Shown here piece after piece: positions 10,753-21,426 of a stretch of DNA of 64,000 nucleotides. Position numbers and translations under genes: made by a program. Origin of the DNA: Haematobia irritans (taxonomy: Eukaryota; Arthropoda; Insecta; Diptera; Muscidae). The notes under the pieces are model-generated. The model saw nothing but the letters and a program-made list of their open reading frames with translations. It did no database searches and was not told the origin of the DNA. The DNA lies in the NCBI RefSeq assembly GCF_050003625.1, contig NC_134399.1, forward strand, positions 149,972,473-150,036,472, written 5' to 3'. Each line of letters begins with the position of its first letter. Within the stretch, counting starts at the first letter, position 1.

Positions 10753-11388
10753 TTACGAATGATTTTTCTTGTTGGCATTTGAAGACTTCTTGGTGTTTTT
10801 GTTGGTTGTGTTGAACGAGTTCGTTTTCTTAGGTTTATGTTGAGTTCTCTTGTTATTGGATTTGTTTTTATTGTTTTTAGTTCTATTATTATTTTTATGA
10901 TTTTTGTTATGGTTATTCATTCGGTTGAATGCATAAGGCTTTCTCTGAGAGGGTTTCCGTTTGAGTGGTGTCCTGTTTAAAGGTTTTTTATGATTGCTTC
11001 CATTACGATTATGCGTTGGCTTAGGCTTTGCAGAAGCCTTATTTGTGTGGGGTGCTTTTGTTGGCTTGGTGTCAGCAAAAGGTTTAGGAGTAGTAGTCAA
11101 AACTGGGGGTTTGGGAGTAGTGGTATTTCTGAGAATTGGTTTCCTGGTTTCCACCTTTAGCTTTTTATTACTGTTATGGTCCACCGCTGTTTGTCTCCTG
11201 CTATAGTCCACACGGATAGTTTTGTTGGTTGTGGTTGATGCATTCGATAATGGCACTTTAGTTGGTCTCACAGGTAATCCGCTTTCTATGACTGGAGATG
11301 TGTCCGTATCACTATTGTTTAGAGCTTTTCCAGCGACAAAAGTGCACACCACTAAGAGTTGTAAAGTTAAAAGCATAATCAACTTCAT
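10753..11388 (-). CDS. Secreted Lys/Asn/Thr-rich protein, function unknown
   Basis: A 211-residue protein with a clear signal peptide (residues 1-20, hydrophobic LIMLLTLQLLVVCTFVAG). The rest is low complexity: a Thr/Pro-rich section (TTTPKPPVLTTTPKP, residues about 90-105), then a strongly basic tail dominated by Lys, Asn and His. Several N-x-S/T sequons. No folded domain and no cysteine in the mature part. Composition suggests a secreted mucin-like, glue-like or matrix protein, but no family was recognised. Single exon, with its own core promoter (11422-11456) and AATAAA (10700). The start is the only Met preceding the signal peptide. Confidence 0.8.
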   Translation of the reverse strand: MKLIMLLTLQLLVVCTFVAGKALNNSDTDTSPVIESGLPVRPTKVPLSNASTTTNKTIRVDYSRRQTAVDHNSNKKLKVETRKPILRNTTTPKPPVLTTTPKPFADTKPTKAPHTNKASAKPKPTHNRNGSNHKKPLNRTPLKRKPSQRKPYAFNRMNNHNKNHKNNNRTKNNKNKSNNKRTQHKPKKTNSFNTTNKNTKKSSNANKKNHS

Positions 11389-11419
11389 TTTGACTTTCTA
11401 TACTAAGGTCTCCGGATGA

Positions 11420-11456
11420 ACTGAACCGAAGGCTGTTCTATTTACTTTTTATATAA
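11420..11456 (-). promoter_or_regulatory. TATA plus initiator core promoter
   Basis: On the minus strand TATATAAAAAG (about 11446-11456) lies 32 nt upstream of the initiator TTCAGTT, predicted start A at 11422. The start codon of the K/N-rich gene follows 34 nt later. Spacing matches the arthropod TATA/Inr rule. Confidence 0.7.
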
Positions 11457-11688
11457 GTATTATGTAGGTCACAGTTGACTCCAAATGCAATGTGTTGTAG
11501 TTGATTGTAATGGACTATTATTGGTTTTATTGAATTTCAAATGCTCTTACCAAAATGATGTCATTTCTTTCCAAATTTAAGTAAATAGTAACCTATTTTT
11601 TTTCTATTTGTGAATATGTAAACAAAATTGAGTTACATATCATACATGATGCAATGAGAATAAAGTGGTAACTATACATGTATATATA

Positions 11689-12346
11689 ACAAGTTGTCTG
11701 ATAAATTCCCGGTCTGACACATAGATGGCGTCGCTAGTATTAAATGCATATTATTTTTATATAGTACCAACCTTCAAATGAATCGTGTCAAAATTTGACG
11801 TGTGTAAGTCAATTAGTTTGTGAGATAGAGCGTCTTTTGTGAAGCAACTTTTGTTATTGTGAAAAAATGGAAACAAAGGAATTTTGTGTAAATCGGTTTA
11901 TATAGGGGGCTAAAATATTGTTTTCTGAAAGGAAAAAATACGGTGGAAGCAAAAAAACTTGGTTTGATAATGAGTTTCCGGAGTTCTTGAATGACCGTAA
12001 AATGAAGTTGATCGAGATAGCAGAGGCCTTAAAGATATCAAAGGAACGTGTTGGTCATATCATTCACCAATATTTGGATATGCGAAAGCTCTGTGCGAGC
12101 TCACATTTGACCAAAAACAACAACGTGTTGATGATTCTGAGCGGTGTTTGCAGCTATTAACTAGTAATACACCGGAGTTTTTTGAGGCAAAACCGAAGGA
12201 GTACTACAAAAATGGTATAAAAAAATTGGAAGGTCGTTATAATCGTTGTATCGCTCTTGAAGGGAAGTATGTTGAATAATAAAAACGAATTTTGACAAAA
12301 AAAAATGTTTTTCTTTGTTAGACCGAGGATTTATCAGCCAACCTGT
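11689..12346 (+). mobile_element. Internally deleted irritans/Himar1-type mariner
   Basis: Both ends are present: ACAAGTTGTCTGATAAATTC at the left and the complement of ACAGGTTGGCTGATAAATCC at the right, each flanked by TA. The 658-bp copy is about half the usual 1.3 kb. It keeps part of the transposase helix-turn-helix (MKLIEIAEALKISKERVGH, then MRKLCA) near 12001-12095. It then jumps into DDSERCLQLL and onto the C-terminus FFEAKPKEYYKNGIKKLEGR. The catalytic DD34D region is lost. An early stop after METKEFCVNRFI breaks the N-terminus. Confidence 0.85.
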
Positions 12347-12443
12347 TATATCTATTGGTATACGAGGGTTACTTTTATATTTCGGGTGCCGCAATTTGCT
12401 CTATGCTAAAACTTAACATTCATCTCCCAAGCTTTGGAATACT

Positions 12444-12542
12444 CAGCAATTTTTTTGGTGTCCGGTCGAAACTGGGATTGAACCAAATGACACTTTGTAC
12501 GCAAGGGGGACCTGCTAACCATTGCACCAAGGTGGTTCCCGA
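12444..12542 (-). mobile_element. SINE 5' fragment
   Basis: Minus-strand tRNA-derived head of the SINE: TTGGTGCAATGGTTAGCAGG and a decayed B box (TTTGGTTCAATCCCAG), followed by the CGACCGGACACCAAAA segment. The body and 3' end are missing. Confidence 0.6.
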
Positions 12543-12689
12543 AGATAAACATCAGTATGGGTCTTCCAAGGTGAGCCAAATCAAACAAAACTAAGTACTT
12601 CCAAGCAAATAATCGCTTGTTTTTTTCTGAAAACCTGGACACGTCCCAATCGTGCCACTGGGACAACGCAGAACAGTCACAATAATTTG

Positions 12690-12915
12690 TTTGCCAGTTG
12701 TCTTCCAAGAAATCAAGAAAACCAACCGCCTAATACGGATCACTCCTCACCTCGACAATGCGAGTTCTCACACATCGGCTCAAACAGCTGCAGTTTTGAG
12801 CACATAAAACATCAATTTGGTCGGTCATCCGCAGCATAGTCCTTACTTGAAAACCAATGACTTCATTTCATTCCCGTACGTTAAAAATAAAATGAGAGGT
12901 CAACGTATAACAATA
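12690..12915 (+). pseudogene. Degenerate mariner transposase fragment
   Basis: The frame shows TICLPVVFQEIKKTNR, then DNASSHTSAQTAAVL, a TAA stop, and VGHPQHSPYLKTNDF plus FPYVKNKMRGQR. This is the second to third catalytic region of a mariner transposase. The third catalytic position, normally SPDL, is SPYL. Together with the in-frame stop this marks a dead copy. No terminal repeats recognised; the ends may be rearranged. Confidence 0.7.
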
Positions 12916-13112
12916 TTTGCAAAGCCGCAGCAATATACAACGCTCAAAGGAGAAAATCGATATGGCTACTTAAAAAAGTTGTTGGGTTCTATGACTCATC
13001 GATTGCAGTTAGTTTTAATAGACAAGACGACGCTATTTCGTTTTCGTATTAGTAATTGTCCTGTGATTGAATGTATCTTGGGGCAAAGTATAAATTTGAC
13101 TTTTAGTTCTTA

Positions 13113-13566
13113 CACGGACGAAAAAGACTATTTCTCATATGTTTGGGCGTAAAAATTATATGTTTGGATCTCAAAATTTTTAACACAATATTTCTAAGTG
13201 CAAGCATATAATGTTAATAAACTAGCAAAACATGATTGGGACATATATGTTAATATGTTAGAACATATTATATTTAGGATATAAAATGTTTGTAAATATA
13301 ATATGTTTAGATGCAAACATATATTAATTTGGAAGTAGCCTACAAACATATATGTTTTTAGAAAGAGAGACCTAGAGAGTATGCTGCAAGTAAAATAATG
13401 GAAGTAACCAATTGGCGCCTTAAAAATACATCCACACAAAGAAAATTTCATTAATATTTTTTTCTACCAGTGTATGCCGTAAGGTGATGTTTGAACAATA
13501 CAAACAATGTGTTTGAAGCAAAATGTGTTTGGGGTATATGTTATAGAAGCGATTTTTTTGAGGGTG
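13113..13566 (-). mobile_element. M1 MITE, short form
   Basis: Reverse-oriented copy: CACGGACGAAAAAGAC at the left and AAAAAAATCGCTTCTATAAC complement then GTG at the right, flanked by TA on both sides. It shares both end regions with the long M1 copies but has a different short centre (TTGGCGCCTTAAAAATA) and no tRNA-like stretch. Confidence 0.75.
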
Positions 13567-14259
13567 TATGAATGTATCTTATATGAAATTCTCAGGGATT
13601 AACTTTAAATTACTATCATACAACAATTTCGATCATTTTAAGTACAAATGATTTGATTTGGAGCCCAAACAATATTTGACAATTTTCATTTGCTTAAAAA
13701 AATTAATCCATATTTTTATGACATCTGCTGTAGCTACTTCGAAATTCAATATTTGTTTTAGAGTATGAATTGGGAAACTTGCAAATATAACACTTATGCC
13801 AGCAAACATATCCGTTTAATCGCAAATATTTATAAACCCGAATAAAAATATCTAGCAAAAATATAAAAATGATGATACAACTTCATCAAAATAAAAATAT
13901 TTCCACTTAACGCCAATGATATAACTACAAAAATCATTGGCACACTAAGCTTTGATGTAATGGTCACATACTTTAATTTTTTTTTATTTTTATTTATTTA
14001 ATCGAACACATATATGATGCTTAACTTATACTACAACTAGTCTCTATTATGAAGAAGTGACTAACCAGTAGTTTATTTATTAACAATCAATAGACTTATA
14101 GAAATTAAAATATCCTAAGATTAAACTAGGACAATTATTGTTGTAAAATTTTTATTTTAAATTGAGACTTTCATATATTAAAGCGAGTTAATAAATCATG
14201 TAGTTTGAAGCGGCGCAATCTTCTAGGTTGATTGGAAATTTGGAGTATGTGGTTCTGTA
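13567..14259. other. No recognised feature
   Basis: AT-rich sequence with no ORF of interest and no family assigned. The stretch 14150-14255 before the E insertion might be part of an old retroelement tail, but nothing definite supports this. Confidence 0.3.
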
Positions 14260-14901
14260 CACTAAAACAAGAAGCATGCCCGTTTCCAAATATTTTGTCT
14301 TTACTTTAAAAATTTTGGTATTGATTCCGAGCCAAAGAAGCGGAGAATACAAGTAAGGATACTTTTAAGACACAATTCTCTTTTAAATTTGGGTTTTGTG
14401 TACTTGTTTCTAGGAAGCAAATTTTAATTTTTAGCCTTTTCAGCTTTTTTTCTTCATATGCTACCAAATTCCTTTAAAAACGAATTAACGACAACTTTAT
14501 TTTCCAAATTAAGACTAGAAATTATGCTATGTTTCAAGTAAAAACGTCTTTAAAATAAAATATTGAAAAACATGTTCCATATTTGAACGATTTTTTGCTT
14601 TGTAGTCAAGATGCAAAAAAGCCAACCAATTTAAAGACAATTTCATTAAATTTAAAGAATTTTTCTGAACTATTAAAATCAAGTTGACCTTAGCCCAAAC
14701 ATTTTTTCTTTCATGTTATGATACCCATTTTAAGGTGAAATCTCTTAATTATAAGGATAATACGACTTCATTGAAAAGTTTATCGACTTTTGGACAAGGA
14801 AAAAAAACTCTATATTAGATAAATGCGTCTTCTATGCTAAGCAAAATTTGTATTCGTATTTAGAGACATATAATCTTTGACCTCACGACAATATTTTTTT
14901 C
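14260..14901 (+). mobile_element. E MITE, right end truncated
   Basis: Starts CACTAAAACAAGAAGCATG after TA and follows the E1 copy at 1459-2023 through to CTCACGACAATATTTTTTTC. It then loses the final CAGTG. It has about 90 nt not present in E1 (AATACAAGTAAGGATAC to GTGTACTTG). Confidence 0.65.
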
Positions 14902-15420
14902 GGATAAGATGTTTTTCTGCAATTCTAGAGATTTCCTCTTTGATCGTAGTCATTTTTAAGTCTCCACTGAGTCACTATTTCGGACATACCATGGCGCGTT
15001 TACTGCACTTCTTATCACTTTGGTTTGAAACTCCTCTGTGGAGAGGACTGAATACATACATTAATTAATTAATTGAAGTTAAAAAAAAATTGTTTGCGAC
15101 AGTATCACAAAAAGTAAAAATTTCATAAAGTAAAAATTTTATATTGGTTGTTTTTTACAGAATTCAGAAAAAAAAATTCTCAGAATATATATCAATGAAT
15201 CTAACAATTATTTTACATATATTTCATTGAAAGTCACTCCTTGAAATTAGTTGCTTAGCTGCGTAACTTTGTTTAAATACTATTGAAAAATTTCCATTGC
15301 ATACTTTCAGGCGATACATACCACCACTTGAAAAGTCTATGATTTGAGAATGGAAAAATGCTCACAAATGTAGTATTGGACGCTCAAAATCCAGTCGTTT
15401 TGTCCTTACAGTTAGGTGAC
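14902..15420. other. No recognised feature
   Basis: Includes a TTAATTAATTAATTG run near 15060 and AT-rich sequence. A short frame at 14910-15065 has no family resemblance. Confidence 0.3.
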
Positions 15421-15429
15421 CCGACTTAA

Positions 15430-16100
15430 CTAGGAGAATTTCGTGCTCCCTTTCTAATATTATATCAGGATGCCAACATGGTTTTATGAGAGGTAAGTCT
15501 ACTGTGAGTAATTTACTTGAATTTGTTGGTCATGTGTTCGAATCATTCTCTCAAAGACGTCAGCTGGATGTAATCTATACGGATTTCAGCAAGGCGTTCG
15601 ACATGGTGAATCATAGGCTGCTATTGTACAAATTAGATGTTTTGGGATTTCCACCTATTCTTCTCGATCGATCCTACTTGCATGGTAGAACTCAGAGAGT
15701 TGCATTTAAAGATAGTTCATCAATGCTTATACGTGTGACATATGGAGTTCCCCAAGGTAGAATGATCTTCCGTCGGCTATCGTATCACCGAGGATATTGA
15801 TGTACGCATATGATGTTAAGCTGTTTCTTTCATTTGATAATGCTAGTGGTTCTTTACTTCTTCAGGAGGACATTGACAAGTATAACTAGGAACTTTGTAT
15901 TCTTAAAGACTGAATTTTGCAGTCATAACTATGAATTATTTAATCCCCTTAATGTTATGTGTAAAACCTTTACTTCGGTCTATTCATTGATTTCTTTAAC
16001 CGATCCGATTCCAGCCATCAAGGAAATTATTCTTAATTTTAACAACAGAGTTTCTGATCCAAAGGGGTGTTGCCTTCTAAATTTTCAGCTGTATTATTAA
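15430..16100 (+). pseudogene. Non-LTR retrotransposon reverse transcriptase, broken
   Basis: Translation from about 15450 gives ISGCQHGFMRGKST, VIYTDFSKAFDMVNH (RT motif A with the catalytic Asp) and YGVPQG. A short deletion shifts the frame. It is followed by SPRILMYAYDVKLF, where the YADD catalytic box reads YAYD. Further downstream, LLLQEDIDKYN is closed by TAG and more decayed C-terminal sequence follows to 16100. This is a Jockey-superfamily LINE without its endonuclease or 5' end. Confidence 0.8.
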
Positions 16101-16798
16101 AAATGTTTGATCCTGCTCATCCAATTGCTGTTTCTATTATCCTTTTTTCCGCGCCCTTACCGTGGGTAAGGGGGTCTCTTCTGACCCATTTGCTTATATA
16201 TGTTGAACCTTATTGAGTACCGCGAAACCCTTACTGGCTCAACGGGGTCCCTTCTGACCCATCTCGAATAACTAGCTTGGGAATCCCTTCTGACTCGCTT
16301 ACCTATAGGGTTTCTTCTGGCCCACTTGGAATATTGAATTGTTGACGAAATTTTCTATAGAAATTAAATTTTACAAAAATTTTCTTAGGAATAAAATTTT
16401 TCATAAAAATAAAGTTTTGCAAGAATTTACTATAGAAAAATTCTATAAAAATAAAAATGTGCAAAAATGTTGAAAAATTTTCTGTATAAATACAATTTTG
16501 ACAACATTTTTTTATAGAAATAAAATTTTGACAACATTGTCTATAGAAATAAAATTTTGAGAAAATTTTCTATATAAATAAAATTTTGACAAAATTTCTA
16601 TAGAAAGAAAATGTTTACAACTTTTTCTGTAGAAATAAAATTTTAACAAAATTTTCTATAAATTCAATGTAAAGCACAGACTCGCTGACCTATAGGGTCC
16701 CTTCTGGCCATTTTGGAATATTGAATTATATTTAATTGAATTGAAAAGTTATATTTTGCAATGTCCCGGCTGCTATTAGCCGTGTAAATAAATAAATA
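16101..16798 (+). repeat. LINE 3' tail with short repeats and a 29-nt minisatellite
   Basis: Directly follows the RT fragment. It holds four or five diverged copies of a GGGTCCCTTCTGACCCAT word and a block of 29-nt repeats (TTTTGACAAAATTTTCTAT units) at 16331-16660. It ends in TAAATAAATAAATAAC, a likely retrotransposon tail, against which a family B element abuts. Confidence 0.5.
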
Positions 16799-17035
16799 AC
16801 AAGTATATACGGCCGTAAGTTCGGCCAGGCCGAATCTTATGTACCCTCCACCATGGATTGCGTAGGAACTTCTACTAAAGGCTGTCATCCACAATCGAAT
16901 TACTTGGGTTGCGATAACACTTGCCGATGGCAAGGTATCGTAAAACTTTTTAACACTGTCTTCTAAATTGTAAGTTAGTCCATAAGGGGTATATATTAAA
17001 CAAAAAAAGGCCGATTAAATACGTGTATAATTCAG

Positions 17036-17475
17036 TTTGACAAAATTTTCTATAGAAATAAAATTTTGACAAAATTTTCTATAGAAATAAAAACTTGACA
17101 AAATTTTCTATAGAAATAAAATGTTGACAAAATTTTCTATGGAAGTAAAATGTTGACAAAATTTTCTATAGCAATAAAATTTTGACAAAATTTTCTATAA
17201 AAATAAAATGTTGACAAAATTTTCTATAGAAATAAAATGTTGACAAAATGTTCTATAGAAATAAAATGTTGACAAAATTGTCTATAGAAATAAAATGTTG
17301 ACAAAATTTTCTACAGAAATAAATTTTTTACAAAATTTTCTAAAGAAATAAAATTTTGACAAAATTTTCTATGGAAATAAAATGTTGACAAACATAGCTA
17401 TAGAAATAAACTTTTTACAAAACTTTCTGTAGAAATGAAATTTTGACAAAACTTTCTATAGTAATAAAATTTGAC
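17036..17475 (+). repeat. 29-nt minisatellite
   Basis: About fifteen contiguous units of 28-29 nt related to TTTTGACAAAATTTTCTATA followed by GAAATAAAA, with scattered substitutions. The repeats have no spacers. Other blocks lie at 16331-16660, 28569-28806, 33198-33335 and 44541-44655, mostly inside family B elements. Confidence 0.85.
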
Positions 17476-17529
17476 AATTTTTACAAGGCTGTAAGAGGCC
17501 ATATACTAACGAAATGTACCAAATTTCAA

Positions 17530-18400
17530 CCGCATCGGATGACTTTTGCTCCTCCAAGAGGCTCCGTAGGTCAAATCTGGGGATCGGTTTATATGGGAGC
17601 TATATATAATTATGGGCCGATATGGACCAATTTTTGCATGGTTGTTAGAGACCATATACTAACACCACGTACTAAATTTCAATTGGATCGGATGAATTTT
17701 GCTCATCCAAGAGGCTCCAGAGTTCAAATCTGGGGATCGGTTTATATGGGAGCTATATATAATTATGGACCGATATGGACTAATTTTTGCATGCTTGTTA
17801 GATACCGTATACTAACATCAGGTACCCAATTTCAAACGGATCGGATGAATTTTACCCCTCTAAGAGGCTCCAGAGGTCAAATCTGGGGATCGGTTTATAT
17901 GGGAGCTATATATAATTATGGACCGATATGGACCAGTTTTTGCATGGTTGTTAGAGACCATATACTAACACCACGTACCAAATTTCAATCGGGTAGGATG
18001 AAGTTTGCTCCTCCAAGAGGCTCCGGAGGTCAAATCTGGGGATCGGTTTATATGGGAGCTATATATATTTATGGACCGATATGGACCAATTTTTGCATGG
18101 TTATTAGAGACCGTATACTAACATCAGGTACCAAATTTCAACCGGATCGGATGAATTTTGCCCCTCCAAGAGGCTCTGGAGGTCAAATTTGGGGATCGAT
18201 TTATATGGGGGCTATATATAATTATGGACCGATATGGACCAATTTTGGCATGGTTGTTAGAGACCGTATACTTAGACCACGTACCAAATTTCAACCGGAT
18301 CGGATGAATTTTGCTGCTCCGGAAGGCTCCGCAAGCCAAATTTGGGGATCGGTTTATATGGGGGCTATACGTAAACGTGGGCCGATATGGCCCATTTTCA
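17530..18400 (+). repeat. 153-bp tandem repeat array of family B
   Basis: The word GGATCGGTTTATATGGGAGC (with slight variants) recurs at 17581, 17734, 17887, 18040, 18193 and 18346, a spacing of exactly 153 bp each time. Because 153 is divisible by three the same frame stays open, producing a spurious repeat protein of 51-residue units. Confidence 0.9.
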
Positions 18401-18689
18401 ATACCATCCGACCTACATCAATAACAACTACTTGTGCCAAGTTTCAAGTCGATTGCTAGTTTCGTTCGGAAGTTAGCGTGATTTCCACAGACGGACGGAC
18501 AGCCGGACAGACGGACGGACATGCTTAGATCGACTCAGAATTTCACCACGACCCAGAATATATATACTTTATGGGGTCTTAGAGCAATATTTCGATGTGT
18601 TACAAACGGAATGACAAAGTTAATATACCCCCATCCTATGGTGGAGGGTATAAAAATGGATATCTTAAAATGAAGGAAAATTTCGTTTT

Positions 18690-19058
18690 ACTAAGATCAC
18701 TGAGGCTTTAATACTTCTGAAAAAATCTTCAAGATTAATGAATCGTCTTTAAATTTGTTGACTTGTTGCATCTTAGCTACAAAGCTAAGCAAGTTTTCCA
18801 ACACTTTATTTTGAATATATTTTTTCCTTCCAGCATAGCATAATTTCTACTTGTAGTCGAGCCTGAATTTGGCTGAAAAAATTAATAAATTAAAATTTGT
18901 TTCCTAGAACCATATACGCAAAATTTAAATTTAAAAGAAAATTGTGTCTTAAATGTGTCCTTACTTCAATTCTCCGCTTCTTTGGCTCGGAATCAATACC
19001 AAAATCATTAGTGTAAAGACAAAATCTTTGGATCCGGGCATCTTTTTTTTTTCAATGC
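18690..19058 (-). mobile_element. E MITE copy
   Basis: Minus-strand relative of E1: CATTGAAAAAAAAAGATGCC at the right end, GGCTCGGAATCAATACC complement, and the ATTATGCTATG segment, fading out towards 18690. A further fragment (GGATCCAAGAAAAACTTTTT) sits at 19150-19185. Confidence 0.6.
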
Positions 19059-19890
19059 GGCCGGTTTTCCATCCATCTATTAGTATTTCAACCAAAGTGT
19101 CTGTACCAATTTTGATTTTTAATGTTACATTCATTTTGGAATCCTTGGATCATTGGATCCAAGAAAAACTTTTTTGGTGTAGTAATGCGGCTATAGTTTT
19201 TCGAAAAGTTTCTTGTGTGCAATTCGTGGTGGAGAAAACATAAAATAAGGTGCGGCTGAACATTCGATTATTTACTTGTTCTTAATATAATGTTATTTAT
19301 ATTTCTTATTTATTAAAAACATTTTACTTAACATCAACGTCATTGCAATCACAAATATTTCATAAAACGGATCTATGGCGCATTTAGTTTGAACATTTTT
19401 TTTTTCAACATCGTATTCTAATAAACACATGCTATTTGGCGTCAACATCAACTCATTGTTTATTATGTAAATATTATGGGCTGAAATTGAAATATTAAGA
19501 AAAAAAAGAAGCGATCAAAACATTTGAGTAAACTTTAGTTCAAATTCCAAAAAAAAATGTACCATGTGCTTCATAACGAGAAATGGCTTCTCTTTAAGGT
19601 TAAATCAAGAAATAAGGTTTTTTTAAAACAAATTGAAATACATAGTTATTGTTTATCTATGTTCTATAAATAGAAATTTTGCAAACAATAAAAAAGACGA
19701 AAACGAAAAAAATGTTTTAATGAAAAACACTTTTTAACTTAGACTATAAATAGTGGTCGTTAGTAATAGTCTATATACCTTGATATAAATTGATGAACTT
19801 AAGGGTAAGAGAATCTTAGTAACTAAGGTTTTGACCAGAGTTTTCGCCTTCTAAATTTATAGGTCAGCCAACATGTCTTGGATATTTGTA
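19059..19890. other. No recognised feature
   Basis: AT-rich, with an E end fragment at about 19150-19185 and homopolymer runs. No gene or further repeat assigned. Confidence 0.3.
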
Positions 19891-20120
19891 CACTAAACAA
19901 AAACTTGCCCGGTTCCAAAGGTTTTGTGATTACTCTCTCTCTCTATCTCTTACTTTTAAATTTGAGTTTTGCGTACCTGATACTAGGAAACAAATTTGAA
20001 TTTATTCGTTTTTTCTGCTTTTTTTCTTCATATGCTATGTAACCTCATCGACCCGCCAAATCTGTAACCTCGGGTCGATGAGGCCAAAGATTATAGATTT
20101 GAGGAGATAGGAAATTGGCT
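19891..20120 (+). mobile_element. E MITE fragment with CT run and hairpin
   Basis: Starts CACTAAACAAAAACTTGCCC after TA and contains a CTCTCTCTCTATCTCT run. It is broken after TTCATATGCTATG by a hairpin, CCTCATCGACCC at 20043-20054 paired with GGGTCGATGAGG at 20072-20083. Confidence 0.55.
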
Positions 20121-20306
20121 TGTGTCACACAAAATGTTGCATTTACCAGATTAGTTTAATACATGTTTGTAATCTTTTAGTTGTTTTTCGTTTTTATTTT
20201 TTAAATGAAAAATTTAATTTTCTTAATGAAACAATGTAAAATTTTAGTCAACAACAAAAAAAAAATACATTTTCCCCTTTATGGAAATTTATTTCGTGCT
20301 CTTAAT

Positions 20307-21081
20307 CAGTGTTGCCAACTCCCCAAGGCCAAAAAGCACCAAAAATATATAAATTCTAACCTACCACCTTCCACCACAAAATCGAAAATTAAATGCTCTA
20401 CTAAAAAAAAAACAAAAAAAAAGCTTCCGAAGATGTATTATAGAACTTTTAAGAAGTTAAGGTGGGTATTAAGATCAAGTTATAATAAAATTTGCAGCAA
20501 ATATGCATAATTGTATGCCTTTTTCACTGATAAAGTTTTCACTTTAGCGGCAAAACTCGAACTTAGTACTCACCATTATGAACCGCTATTCAAGTATACA
20601 CTTTGATCAGTCTTAATGATTTCGTCCATTTCATTTTGATCAGTGATGTTTTTCAACTTTCAAAATATTAATACATGGAAGGAGTCAATTGCTTATTTCA
20701 GTTGTGCGTGCTTTTGTGAATTTAATACAAACGTTTTTAATTACATCTTTACCAAATTCAAAAATTCGACACTCATAGCTCGACTTTCCTACAGAATACC
20801 CTAAATAACAATATTAATTAAAAAATAATCAATTCAACTTCATAACAATCAAATTATAAATTTGAGTTTCTTCGGCTCTTGAAAGTCTAATCAAAATTTT
20901 TGTATCAATTAAACTTAATACTGTTCAAAATAAAAAAAAAGCGCCAAAAGCACTAAATGAAAATGCCAGAAAGCACCAAGTTGGTGCTTTTTTTGAAAAG
21001 GCACCAAAAAGGCAATTTGGTGCTATTTAGAAATCAAAAAGAACTAAATTTGGTGCTAAAAGCACCAAATTGGCAACACTG
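20307..21081 (+). mobile_element. hAT-type MITE, copy 1
   Basis: Terminal inverted repeats CAGTGTTGCCAA; the right end is TTGGCAACACTG. They are flanked by a perfect 8-bp duplication CTCTTAAT (20299-20306 and 21082-21089). Subterminal regions repeat AAAAGCACCAAA-type words. The element has no transposase. The 8-bp duplication and CAG...CTG ends are diagnostic of hAT. A second, inverted copy lies at 46428-47339. Confidence 0.9.
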
Positions 21082-21254
21082 CTCTTAATTTCTTTTTATT
21101 TAATGCTATGTCAATACTTGCCGTATACGCGTTCGGTTCGAGTATTAAACTAATGTGGTAAATGGTTTGATGTGCTCAGTAGCCAATCTTCCAACTTCTG
21201 TAATCTATAATCTTTCGATGGGGCTACATAAGTTGTAATCAAAACAAACACACT

Positions 21255-21391
21255 CAAAAACAAGTAAGCAAAGTAGAAAGTCGGGCGGGGCCGACTATAT
21301 CATACCCTAAACCACCCCTACTGAATTAGTAAACATAAGCATTTGTGAGACAACATTGGTACAGGTTTGAGAGATAAAACGCATTTCCATA
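21255..21391 (+). mobile_element. Family A/D 5' fragment
   Basis: ACAAGTAAGCAAAGTAG with GGGCGGGGCCGACTAT and ATACCCTAAACCACCC. Only the 5' module remains before a mariner end. Confidence 0.6.
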
Positions 21392-21425
21392 ACAGGTTGG
21401 CTGATAAGTCCCCGGTCTAACAAAG
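21392..21425 (+). mobile_element. Solo left end of an irritans mariner
   Basis: ACAGGTTGGCTGATAAGTCC followed by CCGGTCTAACA matches the inverted repeat of the copy at 11689-12346 and is preceded by TA. No right end follows; a family C element begins at 21427. Confidence 0.75.
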
Positions 21426-21426
21426 A

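Larger units (their letters stand above)
16799..18655 (+). mobile_element. Family B HINE-like element, complete and long
   Basis: 5' end ACAAGTATATACGGCC, hairpin TTCGGCCAGGCCGAA, then GTACCCTCCACCATGG. A 29-nt minisatellite (17036-17475) leads into six 153-bp central repeats (17530-18360), then ACGGACGGACAGCCGGACAG. The 3' end is TATACCCCCATCCTATGGTG then GAGGGTATA. The 5' TACCCTCCACCAT and 3' ATGGTGGAGGGTA are exact complements. No protein gene, although one frame stays open for 338 codons through the array. Confidence 0.85.

Noticed and set aside
10994..11419. Plus-strand frames over the K/N-rich gene
   Set aside because: Antisense shadows of a gene with signal peptide, promoter and polyadenylation signal on the minus strand.
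17036..17475. CRISPR-like array of 28-29-nt repeats
   Set aside because: Repeats are contiguous with no spacers, and the genome is an insect's; this is a minisatellite.
17443..18459. 338-residue protein of tandem 51-residue repeats
   Set aside because: It lies wholly inside the family B element. The frame starts in the 29-nt minisatellite and stays open only because the 153-bp unit is divisible by three.
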